Shown piece by piece: positions 47,301 through 55,471 of a stretch of 64,000 nt of DNA. Each line of letters opens with the position of its first letter. The first letter of the stretch is position 1. Both the position numbers and the translations under genes were made by a program. The notes under the pieces were generated by a model that made no database searches, was not told the origin of the DNA, and saw only the letters and a list, made by a program, of their open reading frames with translations. The stretch comes from Haloarcula rubripromontorii (GTDB lineage Archaea; Halobacteriota; Halobacteria; Halobacteriales; Haloarculaceae), in assembly GCF_001280425.1 (NCBI RefSeq), contig NZ_LIUF01000002.1, positions 310,001 to 374,000 on the forward strand, read 5' to 3'.

Positions 47301-48916
47301 GCTACGAGACGGTCCGTGCCGAGTACGCCGACAGCTGGGCTGAGTTCCTCTCGGACAAGCAACTCCCGGACTCGGTTGCTGACGACGAAGCGCTGGCGAA
47401 CCAGTACCGAACCGCGCTGATGACGCTGCTAGCCGTCGAGGACAAGACCTACCACGGGGCGTCTATCGCCTCGCCGTCTGTGCCGTGGGGCGAAGCCGTC
47501 CACGCCGAGGAGCCCAAGGGCTACGGCTACAACTTCGTCTGGTCACGGGACCTGTATCAGGTCTTTACCGTGTTCGACGCCATCGGGTCGCTGGACATCG
47601 CCACGGACCAACTGGAGTACATCTACGAGTACCAGCAGGACGAGGCCGGCTTCATCCCGCAGAACACCTACGTCAACGGGACGACCCGCTGGGGCGGCGA
47701 GCAGATGGACAACATCTCGTTCCCGCAGGTGATGGCCTACCGCCTCGCCGAGGCGGGCGTCGACTTCGAGGACACCGAGTACAGCTACGAGAACGTCCGG
47801 CGGTCGGCCGAGTACGTCGTCCGTCACGGCCCCGAGACCGCACAGGAGCGCTGGGAGGAGGAGGCCGGCTTCTCGCCGTCCTCGATTGCGGCCGAGATCG
47901 CGGGGCTCGCGTGTGCGGCGAAGCTCGCGCTCGACACCGGCCACAAGGCCGACGCGCTCGTCTGGCTGGCGCTGGCCGACCAGTGGGCGAACAACGTCGA
48001 GGCCTGGACCGCGACCGAGACTGGGACCGAGCGCCACACCAACACGCCCTACTACACGCGGATCACGCTCGACGGCAACGCCGAAATGGGCCACCTCCGG
48101 ACGCTCGCCAACGACGGCCCGACACTTGACGAACGCAACATCATCGACGGCGGCTTCCTCGAACTCGTCCGGCTGGGTATCAAGCCCGACGACGACGAAA
48201 CGATCCGGAACTCCGTCGTCGAAGTCGACGACACCATCAGCGTCGACACGAAGTACGCGCCCGGGTTCTACCGGTACAACGGCGACGGCTACGGCGAGCG
48301 TGCCCGGACCGACCAGGGCGCGCCGTGGACGGTCGAGCACAAGGGGAAGGGCCGCCTCTGGCCGCTGCTCACCGGCGAGCGCGCCGAGTACGAACTCCAC
48401 CGTGACGACCCGGACCTCCCGCCCGAGAACTGTCTTCGGATGCTGCAGGACGTGGCGAACTCGGGCCGGATGATCGCCGAACAGATATGGGACCGCGGCC
48501 ACGCGACCGACTACGACTGGGAGTTCGCCGAAGGGACCGGCTCGGCGACGCCGCTTGCGTGGTCGATGGCCCAGTACGTGCGGTTAGCCCACGGCATCAG
48601 CGCCGGCGAGCCAGTCGAGACGCCCGCGTTCGTCGACGACCGCTACCGGGAGCGACGGGCCCACACTCCTGATCGCAGCCCCGCGCTCCGCGTCGATACG
48701 CAGTTCCGCGGGAACGAACTGGTCGTCTCCGGCGAGACCACCGGTGTCTGTGTCGTCGTCAAAACGCCCGCCGACATCACGTACATCTCTGTCGATGACC
48801 GCGAGTTCGAGGTCGCAGTTGACGTCGACCCGGGTGAGAATCAGGTAATCGTTGCCGCCGCAGACGACGAAGACCTGGTCACCGCCGGGACAACTGTCTG
48901 GCAGCTCAACCTGTAG
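44381..48916 (+). CDS. Tandem GH15 glucoamylase-like protein (two catalytic halves)
   Basis: A 1511-residue protein made of two GH15 (alpha/alpha)6-barrel units with beta domains. First unit: YVWFRDDASVSRHLLEAGD, general-acid region NVWEDSIGQFTHT (Glu457) and general-base region YLAEQAFDDGDLDSATPLGW (Glu651). Second unit: GYNFVWSRDLYQVFTVFDAI, general-acid region RWEEEAGFSPSSIAAEI (Glu1159-1161), WPLLTGERAEYEL and general-base region MIAEQIWDRGHATD (Glu1367). A short C-terminal beta domain ends in VWQLNL. Each half holds a full acid/base pair, so both may release glucose from glucan ends. No signal peptide, so it is intracellular. Usual bacterial GH15 enzymes have one unit of ~650-800 residues. 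Start ATG 44381 by TATA position. Confidence 0.9.
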   Translation: MRLSTALNEYKRTRHERFPEERRTVSGSFSGHGDRLVHVGEDGTLQDYSDSLSGLSGIDRSRLGVMLGDETRWFSDLETIRQHYYRETRLVETEYDAGSFTVHQYDLTLGRAHVTHVAMRGAVPQNAKLVAFVTLAPENSDGGVGSLIHEDAGPDNSRVLEVYHRREHDYLASSTGLDGVAGQRPERLAEILSDSPVEFPRSEPVERRDQTRLTGDFLVTAPLDRSGRSKDTTLVSQLSNHDEVDRETALLDLADCVTEHTTSDDLRQAGRERTRIDVAESMTRSDSIRMDLRVLDLLSSPTGGRIAAPEFDPFYSNSGGYGYVWFRDDASVSRHLLEAGDRLDIDTVEMLLESAAFLCDSQLSDGRWPHRVWADTGDIAPGWANARVEHNAESPEYQADQTATVTAFLATLLRTHRSKMDAELTATVRGTIEAAVDTLIEDIAANDLPEPCQNVWEDSIGQFTHTTATFIEAFAAVGRAPMPESVCERSLAAADRLLDGLDTLWDEDLSVYVIGLTNGTPDHRIDAAGLHLADALQEYDSVESTMLSDQHLTRLADHVSTTLDTLFRNPTDSRVAGLARYEGDRWRTGHQDSEKVWTVTTAMGALAAARVGDMLNDRDERGDAYLDRASDLYELLEEDGPLTTDAGYLAEQAFDDGDLDSATPLGWSHALRLHATARLGELNALPTTSAGTEGPSERPTWTTGEKYGVGTVADHDEQDPSRVWFTLTEGALTEARYPQVDLMNLRTLDFLVRCTDETDYAVRTHRENRRTDDSVRRRVEPVDDEALLYRHVFTETGDGRGHEWTLTVDYATDPEHDAIVADVSFSADDGKTYDVFSVADIALTSTVTEDRAIRYGQPGSYHLVGRNPRAYTDETDNDLLVDENGDAYSVAVAMAAAGRFDWATVGAAGSDRLDGLYSDGELPDPVEALDGTNLVLIGRLDSGTKVSDTVALGFARQADTAAALGEADGALDRGYETVRAEYADSWAEFLSDKQLPDSVADDEALANQYRTALMTLLAVEDKTYHGASIASPSVPWGEAVHAEEPKGYGYNFVWSRDLYQVFTVFDAIGSLDIATDQLEYIYEYQQDEAGFIPQNTYVNGTTRWGGEQMDNISFPQVMAYRLAEAGVDFEDTEYSYENVRRSAEYVVRHGPETAQERWEEEAGFSPSSIAAEIAGLACAAKLALDTGHKADALVWLALADQWANNVEAWTATETGTERHTNTPYYTRITLDGNAEMGHLRTLANDGPTLDERNIIDGGFLELVRLGIKPDDDETIRNSVVEVDDTISVDTKYAPGFYRYNGDGYGERARTDQGAPWTVEHKGKGRLWPLLTGERAEYELHRDDPDLPPENCLRMLQDVANSGRMIAEQIWDRGHATDYDWEFAEGTGSATPLAWSMAQYVRLAHGISAGEPVETPAFVDDRYRERRAHTPDRSPALRVDTQFRGNELVVSGETTGVCVVVKTPADITYISVDDREFEVAVDVDPGENQVIVAAADDEDLVTAGTTVWQLNL

Positions 48917-48939
48917 ACTCTCTCATAAGTGAGAACCAC

Positions 48940-48947
48940 TTTATAAT
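48940..48947 (+). promoter_or_regulatory. TATA box of the nucleotidyltransferase gene
   Basis: TTTATAAT centred 23-24 bases before ATG 48967, following the GH15 stop; gives the gene its own promoter within the cluster. Confidence 0.45.
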
Positions 48948-48966
48948 TCGGCTCTGACTGTGGGAT

Positions 48967-49911
48967 ATGGACGCGATAGTTCTAGCTGGCGGCTACGCCA
49001 CACGGCTGTGGCCGATCACGCGGCGTCGGCCGAAGATGCTACTCCCGGTCGGTGAGACGACCGTCATCGACGGTGTCTTGCAGTCCCTCGAAGCTGACGA
49101 CCGTATCGGGACGACGTATCTGAGTACGAACGAGGCCTTCGCCGACGAGTTCGAAGCCCACATCGACGAGATGGGCTACGAAAAGGTCCAGCTCTCCGTC
49201 GAGAGTACGGAAGACGAAGACGAGAAGTTCGGCGTCGTCGGCGCGCTCGCGCAGTTGATCGAGCGCGAAGGTATCGACGACGACCTGTTCATCATCGGCG
49301 GTGACAACCTCATCGGCTTCGACCCCTCGGAGTTCCTTGACTTCTTCGAGGAGCGAGACGGGCCGGCACTCGCTGCCTACGACGTGGGTTCACGGGAGAA
49401 AGCCAAGTCATACGGACTCGTCGAACTTGACGGTGAACGCGTCGTCGACTTCCAGGAGAAGCCCGACAACCCCAAGAGTACGCTCGTATCGATTGCCTGC
49501 TATGCCTTCCCGGCCGACTCGCTCCGCTTCGAGGAGTACCTCTCGGGCGACAACAACCCCGACGAGCCGGGCTGGTACATCGACTGGCTGCAACAGCAGG
49601 AACCGGTGTCCGCGTTCACGTTCGACGATGTCTGGTTCGACATCGGGACACCCGAGTCGTACTTCGAGACTGTCGAGTGGAAACTCGACGGCGGGTCGCT
49701 CATCCACCCCGACGCGACCGTCGAGAACTCCGAGATCGGGGACACTGTCCACGTGATGGCCGGGGCGGAAGTGACCGACAGCAGCCTCGACCGGACCATC
49801 GTCTTCCCTGACGCGGAGGTCAGCGATTGCGATCTCGACGAAACGATTCTCGGTGAGGATGTCACCGTTGAGGGGTACAATATGTCGGGGTCGCTCATCA
49901 TCAACCGCTGA
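48967..49911 (+). CDS. Sugar nucleotidyltransferase (glucose-1-phosphate type)
   Basis: A 314-residue enzyme that makes an NDP-sugar from NTP and sugar-1-phosphate. The N-terminal signature LAGGYATRLWPITRRRPKML holds the nucleotide-binding loop; FIIGGDNLIG contains the metal-binding Asp; VDFQEKPDNPKSTL and VWFDIGTPESYFE complete the Rossmann core. The C-terminus (from ~240) forms left-handed beta-helix turns (HPDATVENSEIGDTVHVMAG). In this cluster it most likely produces the glucosyl donor for the GT4 glycosyltransferase; dTDP- or UDP-glucose cannot be told apart. Start ATG 48967. Confidence 0.9.
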   Translation: MDAIVLAGGYATRLWPITRRRPKMLLPVGETTVIDGVLQSLEADDRIGTTYLSTNEAFADEFEAHIDEMGYEKVQLSVESTEDEDEKFGVVGALAQLIEREGIDDDLFIIGGDNLIGFDPSEFLDFFEERDGPALAAYDVGSREKAKSYGLVELDGERVVDFQEKPDNPKSTLVSIACYAFPADSLRFEEYLSGDNNPDEPGWYIDWLQQQEPVSAFTFDDVWFDIGTPESYFETVEWKLDGGSLIHPDATVENSEIGDTVHVMAGAEVTDSSLDRTIVFPDAEVSDCDLDETILGEDVTVEGYNMSGSLIINR

Positions 49912-50040
49912 TGGCTCGCGACGACGGGTCCACTGTTCGAATGCAGAACTCCCGATGGGCCACCGCCGGTCATTGCACCGCTGGCGAAGGACTAAGTGAC
50001 AGAGTGTCGTTTACTCGCGGTAGGCGAGCTACCTGACAAC

Positions 50041-50370
50041 ATGGCACAAACAGAAACGGAGCCAGTCTCGTTCGAGATGACAATCGACGAGGGCCGGACC
50101 AGAATCGACGTCTCGGGCGACCGCGATACGGCCGTCGTGGTCCGCTCGAAATCGGGCGAAAAGATATACCTGCCGCCGGAGGATTTCGACCGGCCGCCGG
50201 AGGACAGGCAGACACCGTACGACAGTCCCTACCAGTCGGCTGACGGGACCGCCGATAGCCCGTATCGGACGCAAACGGACACAACGTCCGTGACAGGGCT
50301 GGAGCCGACCGCCGACGGCTACCTGATCGTCCACCCGGAACCGGTCACGGACGTTCGCTTCCTCCGGTAA
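50041..50370 (+). CDS. Conserved haloarchaeal protein of unknown function (109 residues)
   Basis: A small acidic protein beginning MAQTETEPVSFEMTIDEGRT and rich in Asp, Pro and Thr in the middle (EDFDRPPEDRQTPYDSPYQS). The first ~50 residues look like beta strands (TRIDVSGDRDTAVVVRSKSG) and the end (GYLIVHPEPVTDVRFLR) like a last strand. No motif of an enzyme is seen. Its place inside the glucan cluster, convergent with the glycosyltransferase gene (8-base gap), suggests but does not prove a link. Start ATG 50041. Confidence 0.7.
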   Translation: MAQTETEPVSFEMTIDEGRTRIDVSGDRDTAVVVRSKSGEKIYLPPEDFDRPPEDRQTPYDSPYQSADGTADSPYRTQTDTTSVTGLEPTADGYLIVHPEPVTDVRFLR

Positions 50371-50378
50371 GCGGCCGG

Positions 50379-51434
50379 TCAGGCCTCGTTCAGAACCTCG
50401 TGGTAGAAGTCGACGTGTTCGTCAGCGACTTCGCCCCAGGTTCGTACGTCGTACTCGATGGGCGTCGACAGCGATAGCGCGTGTTCGATCCCCTCGGCGA
50501 TGGAGTCCGAATCGGGTTCGACCTCGATGACACAGTCCTCGTTGAGGAGTTCTGCGGCCCCGCTCTCGCAGGCGACGACGCGCGTCCCGACCGACAGCGC
50601 TTCGACGATGGTGATGCCGAACGGCTCCGCCAGCGACGGCGAGACGAACAGATCTGCGCTGTTGTAGTAGTCCCCGAGTTCCGACTGGGGGAGATACCCC
50701 GGGAAGTAGACCCGGTCTTCGATTCCCAGCAGCTCCGCGAACCGTTCGAGCTGTTCGGTGAGATGGCCTGAGCCGCCGAGTACGAGGCTCACGTCGTCCC
50801 GGCCGAGCTTCGAGAGCGCGTACAGCAGGTACGACAGCCCCTTCTGGTCGGTGTGTCGCCCGACGAAAAACAGCATCTTCCCGTCGATGCCAAGCTCCGC
50901 CTTGATGTCTCGGCCCGTCGGCGCTACCGACGAGAATCCGTTGTAGATGACTGTCGAGTCGGCGTCGTACTGCTCACGGATCCGGCGCTGTGTGAACTTA
51001 CTCACCGCGACGAGATGGTCCGTGCGGTTCGCGACCCGCTGTTCCGTCTCGACTTCCCGCTGTGGCGGCGTCACGTTACGATCCGCTGACAGCGAGTGGA
51101 ACGTCGATATCCACTCGACGTCGTGGGCCGATTTGGCCCGCGACCCGGGATTGTACCCGAACCAGTCGTTCGTGTGGATGATGTCCGCGTCGGCCGCTTC
51201 GTCGGCGAACTCTCCAGCTAGCCGGCCAATACGGGTGATGATGTCGCCGCTGCCTGTTGGCACGCCGTGGATGCCGTCGCGGTCCGGCGGCGCGTACTCC
51301 GCGGGCAACACCAGCTCGAACTCGACGTCGTCTCTCGGTTCGAGCTGTTCGAACAGCTCCCCGATAGCGGTATCAAGCCCGCCGGTGATGTTGGGTGGGA
51401 ACCCCCAGCCAAGCATCAGAACGTTCGGTGGCAT
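50379..51434 (-). CDS. GT4-family glycosyltransferase (probable glucan/glycogen synthase)
   Basis: A 351-residue GT-B enzyme. N-terminal domain: LMLGWGFPPNITGGLDTAIG and IIHTNDWFGYNPGSRA, typical of starch/glycogen-synthase-like GT4/GT5; link region LVAVSKFTQRRIREQY; the C-terminal nucleotide-sugar site is FVGRHTDQKGLSYLLYALSK, the E-x7-E motif is AEPFGITIVEALSVGTRVVA. With a nucleotidyltransferase, MalQ, GH13 and GH15 genes around it, synthesis of an internal alpha-glucan is the likely role. The TATATATTGTA stretch at about 51466-51480 gives a promoter for ATG 51434. Alternative: a cell-surface glycan transferase. Confidence 0.85.
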   Translation of the reverse strand: MPPNVLMLGWGFPPNITGGLDTAIGELFEQLEPRDDVEFELVLPAEYAPPDRDGIHGVPTGSGDIITRIGRLAGEFADEAADADIIHTNDWFGYNPGSRAKSAHDVEWISTFHSLSADRNVTPPQREVETEQRVANRTDHLVAVSKFTQRRIREQYDADSTVIYNGFSSVAPTGRDIKAELGIDGKMLFFVGRHTDQKGLSYLLYALSKLGRDDVSLVLGGSGHLTEQLERFAELLGIEDRVYFPGYLPQSELGDYYNSADLFVSPSLAEPFGITIVEALSVGTRVVACESGAAELLNEDCVIEVEPDSDSIAEGIEHALSLSTPIEYDVRTWGEVADEHVDFYHEVLNEA

Positions 51435-51574
51435 CTCTGTAACTGACTCTCGTCATAGCATCAAATGGATACAATATATATGTTTGCGTGCGCCCCTCTC
51501 CGGACCCCACAGGTAGTCACGGCGGCAGTCAACAACCCCGCCCATTGAAATGCCTGTCAGGGCAACAGGTGCGT

Positions 51575-53065
51575 ATGCAATTCGAACGGCAGAGTGGCGT
51601 GTTTCTCCACCTGACGTCGCTCCCGGGGCCACACGGCATCGGTGACCTCGGTTCCGGCGCACGGGCGTTCGTCGACTTCCTCGACCGGGCGGACCAGTCG
51701 CTGTGGCAGTTCTGCCCGCTCGGTCCCACAGCGAGCATCCACGGGAACTCCCCGTACCAGTCGTCGTCTGCCTTCGCCGGCAACCCGCTGCTCGTCGACC
51801 TCCGCGACCTCGTCGACCGCGGCTATCTCACCGCGGCCGAGGTCGAACCGCCGGATGACTTCTCGCAACAGCACGTCAACTACGACCGCGTGACCGAGTT
51901 CAAGCAGCGCCGCCTCCGGACCGCCTACGAGAGTTTCGACGAGAGCGCGGACGAAGCTGACCGGAACGCTTTCGCCGAGTTCTGTGACCGCGAGGCCGGC
52001 TGGGTCGACGACTATGCGCTGTTTACGGCGCTGAAAGCCGAGTTCGACGATGCCGGCTGGATGGATTGGCCGGACGACATCAGGACGCGCGAGCCGGCGG
52101 CCATGGAGCGATATCGGGAGGACCTGGCCGACGACATCCGCTACCACAAGTTCGTCCAGTGGTGCTTCGACAGCCAGTGGCAGACGCTGGCCGAGTACGC
52201 GGCCGAGCGGGACATCGGTCTCGTTGGCGACCTCCCCATCTACGTGGGCCTCGATTCGGCGGATGTCTGGGCATATCCCGAGGTGTTTCGACTCGACGAC
52301 GACCACTACCCCGCGGAGGTGGCCGGCGTCCCGCCCAATCCCGGCGACGACGGTCAGCGGTGGGGGAACCCGGTGTACGACTGGGAGACGCTCCGTGAGA
52401 ATGACTACGGCTGGTGGGTCGACCGCTTCGAGCGGCTGTTCGACCTCGTGGACATCGCTCGCATCGACCACTTCAAAGGCTTCGACGAGTTCTGGTCGAT
52501 TCCGGCCGAGGCCGAGGACCCGGCCGCCGGACAGTGGCGCGACGGCCCCGGCGCGCACTTCTTCGAGACGGTCGAAGGCCGGCTCGGCGACCTGCCGTTT
52601 TTCGTCGAGGACCTGGGCTTTCTCGACGAGAGCATCGTCGCGCTCCGGGACCAGTTCGGATTCCCCGGGATGCGCGTGCCGCAGTACGCCGACTGGTGTG
52701 AAGAGGGGCACATGTACCAGCCGATGCACTACCCCGAGCAGTCCGTCGGCTACACCTCGACCCACGATACGGACACTATCGTCGGCTACTACCGCGGGCT
52801 TTCCGACCGCCAGCGCGACTGCCTCCACTACAACCTCGGCACTGATGGAGACGAAATCAGCTGGGACCTCATCGAGGCGGTGTGGAACTCGAACGCGGTT
52901 GTCGCGATGACGACCATGCAGGACCTGCTCGGCATCGGTAGTGACGCCCGATTCAACGTCCCCGGCACGGCGACCGGGAACTGGGAGTGGCGAGTGCCCG
53001 CCGATGACCTTGCCGACGACGTCGCCGAGCGCCTTCGTCGGGTCACCGACAGGACAATCCGCTGA
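51575..53065 (+). CDS. malQ: 4-alpha-glucanotransferase (amylomaltase)
   Basis: A 496-residue GH77 enzyme that transfers maltodextrin segments. Seen: GVFLHLTSLPGPHGIGDLG at the N-terminus, GPTASIHGNSPYQSSSAFAG, VGDLPIYVGLDSADVW, the nucleophile Asp in IARIDHFKGFDEFWSIPA, the acid Glu in PFFVEDLGFLDESI and the third Asp in YTSTHDTDTIVGYYRG; the C-terminal IPGTATGNWEWR box (here VPGTATGNWEWR) is complete. Start ATG 51575. It works with the GH13 and GH15 enzymes in remodelling internal glucan. Length normal for the archaeal/bacterial family. Confidence 0.95.
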   Translation: MQFERQSGVFLHLTSLPGPHGIGDLGSGARAFVDFLDRADQSLWQFCPLGPTASIHGNSPYQSSSAFAGNPLLVDLRDLVDRGYLTAAEVEPPDDFSQQHVNYDRVTEFKQRRLRTAYESFDESADEADRNAFAEFCDREAGWVDDYALFTALKAEFDDAGWMDWPDDIRTREPAAMERYREDLADDIRYHKFVQWCFDSQWQTLAEYAAERDIGLVGDLPIYVGLDSADVWAYPEVFRLDDDHYPAEVAGVPPNPGDDGQRWGNPVYDWETLRENDYGWWVDRFERLFDLVDIARIDHFKGFDEFWSIPAEAEDPAAGQWRDGPGAHFFETVEGRLGDLPFFVEDLGFLDESIVALRDQFGFPGMRVPQYADWCEEGHMYQPMHYPEQSVGYTSTHDTDTIVGYYRGLSDRQRDCLHYNLGTDGDEISWDLIEAVWNSNAVVAMTTMQDLLGIGSDARFNVPGTATGNWEWRVPADDLADDVAERLRRVTDRTIR

Positions 53066-53071
53066 GTACCC

Positions 53072-53923
53072 TTAGAACTGCAGAATGCCGTCCTCTGTGA
53101 CGACCGTATCAAGCAGGCGGGTCGGCGTCGCGTCGTAGCCCGGATTGCCGATGTCGAACCCCTCCGGCGGTTCGAGCATCACGTCCGACCCCTGCCGGAA
53201 CGTGTTCCGGAAGGTGAAGCCGCTACCGATGAACTTCGAGGAGGTTCCGACGACGGTCACGGGAACGTCCAGTTCGTTGGCCGTCGCGGCCAGCGGCAAC
53301 GTCCCGATACGGTTGTACACCACGTCGTCGATGAGGCAGTTCATGCCGACGAAGACGCGGTCGGCCTCCGAGAGGTAGTGGCCCGCCGCACCGTCGACGA
53401 TAAGCGTCACGTCGGCCCCGTCCCGGTCGGCCAGTTGACGGGCGGTTCGACGGCCCAGGAAGTGCGGCCGGGACTCGCCCGCGTACAGGTGGAACTCCTT
53501 GCCGTCGTCCAGCGCCGTCTTGAGCGTCGCCATCACCGTCGAGGAGTTTTCGTGTGTCACCAGCACATCGCCGTCGTCGATGAGCGTCGCCGCCCGCTCT
53601 GCCGCGCGGTCCTTGCTGGTCTCGATTTCCGTGACGACCGCCTCGATTGTATCGAGCAACCGTTCTTTGGCCTCCGAGACGGAGTCGAGGTCGGCGTCTT
53701 TCAGATCTGTCACGATGCGTTGCTGTGTCGTGTACAGCGGCGCATGCGAGCGGTTCGCCCGCTGGAGCGCGCTGCTGTTGCGTTCGACTACCCGGAGAAA
53801 GTCCTCGACCGTGTGGCACTCGCGGTCTGTGAGTTCCCGGAGCGCGTTGGCGGCTTTCACGGCGGCAATCGAGGAGCTCTGTGTTTCCATCTCCTCGATC
53901 TGCCGCACGGTCTCGTTTATCAT
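53072..53923 (-). CDS. Ribose-1,5-bisphosphate isomerase (e2b2 / eIF-2B-like family)
   Basis: A 283-residue protein of the eIF-2B alpha/R15P-isomerase/MTNA fold. It shows VLVTHENSSTVMATLKTAL, FHLYAGESRPHFLGRRTARQ (usually V.E.RP..EGR), GADVTLIVDGAAGHYLSEAD and VYNRIGTLPLAATANELDVP (NKIGTY/NRIGTLPLA motif). Known archaeal members convert ribose-1,5-bisphosphate to ribulose-1,5-bisphosphate in AMP/nucleoside breakdown. A role as an eIF-2B-like paralogue is the alternative. TTATAA at 53947-53952 lies 27 bases before ATG 53923 and fixes the start. It converges with malQ (6-base gap). Confidence 0.85.
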   Translation of the reverse strand: MINETVRQIEEMETQSSSIAAVKAANALRELTDRECHTVEDFLRVVERNSSALQRANRSHAPLYTTQQRIVTDLKDADLDSVSEAKERLLDTIEAVVTEIETSKDRAAERAATLIDDGDVLVTHENSSTVMATLKTALDDGKEFHLYAGESRPHFLGRRTARQLADRDGADVTLIVDGAAGHYLSEADRVFVGMNCLIDDVVYNRIGTLPLAATANELDVPVTVVGTSSKFIGSGFTFRNTFRQGSDVMLEPPEGFDIGNPGYDATPTRLLDTVVTEDGILQF

Positions 53924-53946
53924 GAGAGCATGTGCGGCTGCCATCC

Positions 53947-53952
53947 TTATAA
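53947..53952 (-). promoter_or_regulatory. TATA box of the R15P isomerase gene
   Basis: TTATAA 24-29 bases upstream of ATG 53923 on the minus strand. It excludes the longer in-frame start at 53944, which would leave no room for a promoter element. Confidence 0.5.
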
Positions 53953-54009
53953 CGGTACAGTCAGCCGACAGCCCTCGCTTCCGGTTTGAATCAGGGCACT
54001 GACCGACGG

Positions 54010-55233
54010 TTACGCCGACCCGACCACGTCTTCGTCAGTCGGGCCCTGACCGTCGAACTCGGCCACGAGCGCGTCCAGTTGCTCCGGATCGTCGACGCTC
54101 GGGAGCGTCTGGTCCGCAGTCCGACAGGCAGCGTCGACGCCGAGGGCGTCACAGACGAGGTCGGCCGTCGCCTCGGCCATCTGCCGGTAGGTGGTCAGTT
54201 TGCCGCCGACGATACTCGCCATGTTGCCGACGCCGTCGTCGGTGTGATCGAGCAGAAAGAACCCACGTGAGATGCCGCGGCCGCCGCGTTCGTCCTCATC
54301 GGGCGCGTACAGCGGCCTGACGCCCCACCAGGTCCGGACTTCGGGGGCGTCCACGACCGGGGGCAGCATCGCCGCACACTCCGCAATACTCTCCTCGATT
54401 TCCCACTGTTCTGTCTCGTACTCGTCCGGGTCCCGGACGGGCACGCTCGTCGTTCCGAGGACAGCCTCGTTCTCGTGTGGCACGACAATGTCGCCGTCGT
54501 CGGGGTCCCGACAGCGGTTGAGCACCGGCCCGAGGTCGTCGTATGCGACGGAGACCATCACGCCCCGCGTCGGTTGCATCTCGACGTCGAGGCCGGCCAT
54601 CGCGGCGAACTCACCAGCCCAGGCCCCCGTTGCATTGACGACGTGGTCGGTCTCGATAGTGTCCCCGACTGTTCCGCCGACCTGCACGCCGACCACTTGC
54701 CCGTCCTCGACGAGTACGTCTTCGACGGGCGCGTGTGGGTGTATCGTCGCGCCGTGATTGCGGGCGTCTGCGGCGTTCGCGGCGACGAGCCGCGACGGAT
54801 AGATGACGGCGTCCGGGACTTCGAACGCGCGCTCAATGTCGGACGCGAGGTCGGGGACCCGCTCGCGGGCCGCATCGGCGTCCAGCGTCTCGACGGGGAT
54901 GCCGATTTCCGCACAGGCCGCCCGCTTGGCGTCGAAGTAGTCGGGGTCGTCTGCGGCGAGCTGGACGAACAACCCGCCGGTGTCACGGATGCAGGCCCCG
55001 GCGATGTCCTTCAGTATCCGGTTTTCGGCGATACACTCCTCGGCACCGACCCGGTCCGCCTCGGCGTAGCGGGCGCCGCTGTGCAACAGTCCGTGCGAGC
55101 GCCCGGAGGTACCGCTTGTCAGCCCGTCGCGTTCGACGAGCGTCACGTCGACGCCACGGAGTGCGAGGTCACGAGCGACGCCAGCGCCGGTCGCGCCACC
55201 ACCGACGACGAGGACATCCGTCTCAGTTGCCAT
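54010..55233 (-). CDS. Glycerol-3-phosphate-dehydrogenase-like FAD oxidoreductase
   Basis: A 407-residue flavoprotein of the DAO/GlpA family. It has VLVVGGGATGAGVARDLALR and VERDGLTSGTSGRSHGLLHS at the N-terminus (FAD binding and the typical GlpA/GlpD H-G-L motif), the DAO middle TDHVVNATGAWAGEFAAMAG, PTRGVMVSV and the C-terminal ASIVGGKLTTYRQMAEATAD. A full-length GlpA of haloarchaea carries an additional BFD-type [2Fe-2S] domain (~570 residues); it is absent here, and no glpB, glpC or glpK follows. It is therefore a short paralogue, possibly with another hydroxy-acid or sn-glycerol-1-phosphate-type substrate. Start ATG 55233 (MATETD). Confidence 0.85.
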   Translation of the reverse strand: MATETDVLVVGGGATGAGVARDLALRGVDVTLVERDGLTSGTSGRSHGLLHSGARYAEADRVGAEECIAENRILKDIAGACIRDTGGLFVQLAADDPDYFDAKRAACAEIGIPVETLDADAARERVPDLASDIERAFEVPDAVIYPSRLVAANAADARNHGATIHPHAPVEDVLVEDGQVVGVQVGGTVGDTIETDHVVNATGAWAGEFAAMAGLDVEMQPTRGVMVSVAYDDLGPVLNRCRDPDDGDIVVPHENEAVLGTTSVPVRDPDEYETEQWEIEESIAECAAMLPPVVDAPEVRTWWGVRPLYAPDEDERGGRGISRGFFLLDHTDDGVGNMASIVGGKLTTYRQMAEATADLVCDALGVDAACRTADQTLPSVDDPEQLDALVAEFDGQGPTDEDVVGSA

Positions 55234-55471
55234 GTGTTCGGTTAGGGCGGCCGACGTAAGGTTCCTCCGGTGACGGGCGTTTTGGCGACTGTACGTCCGT
55301 TTCAGCGACGGGGGAAGACTCGCAAACGACGGCGACGAACACGATGTGACAGTGCGGCCAGTTAGCACCTAACAGCCGGTTTCGGCGGCCAGTACTGCGT
55401 GTGTCAACTACAGCAGAGCCGGCATTCCGAGCCGACCGTCGCTACATCGTCCGACAACTGCAGTGGTCGTC

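Noticed and set aside
44381..48916. Artificial fusion or frameshift of two genes
   Set aside because: The frame is continuous, with no stop, internal start with promoter, or compositional break between the halves.
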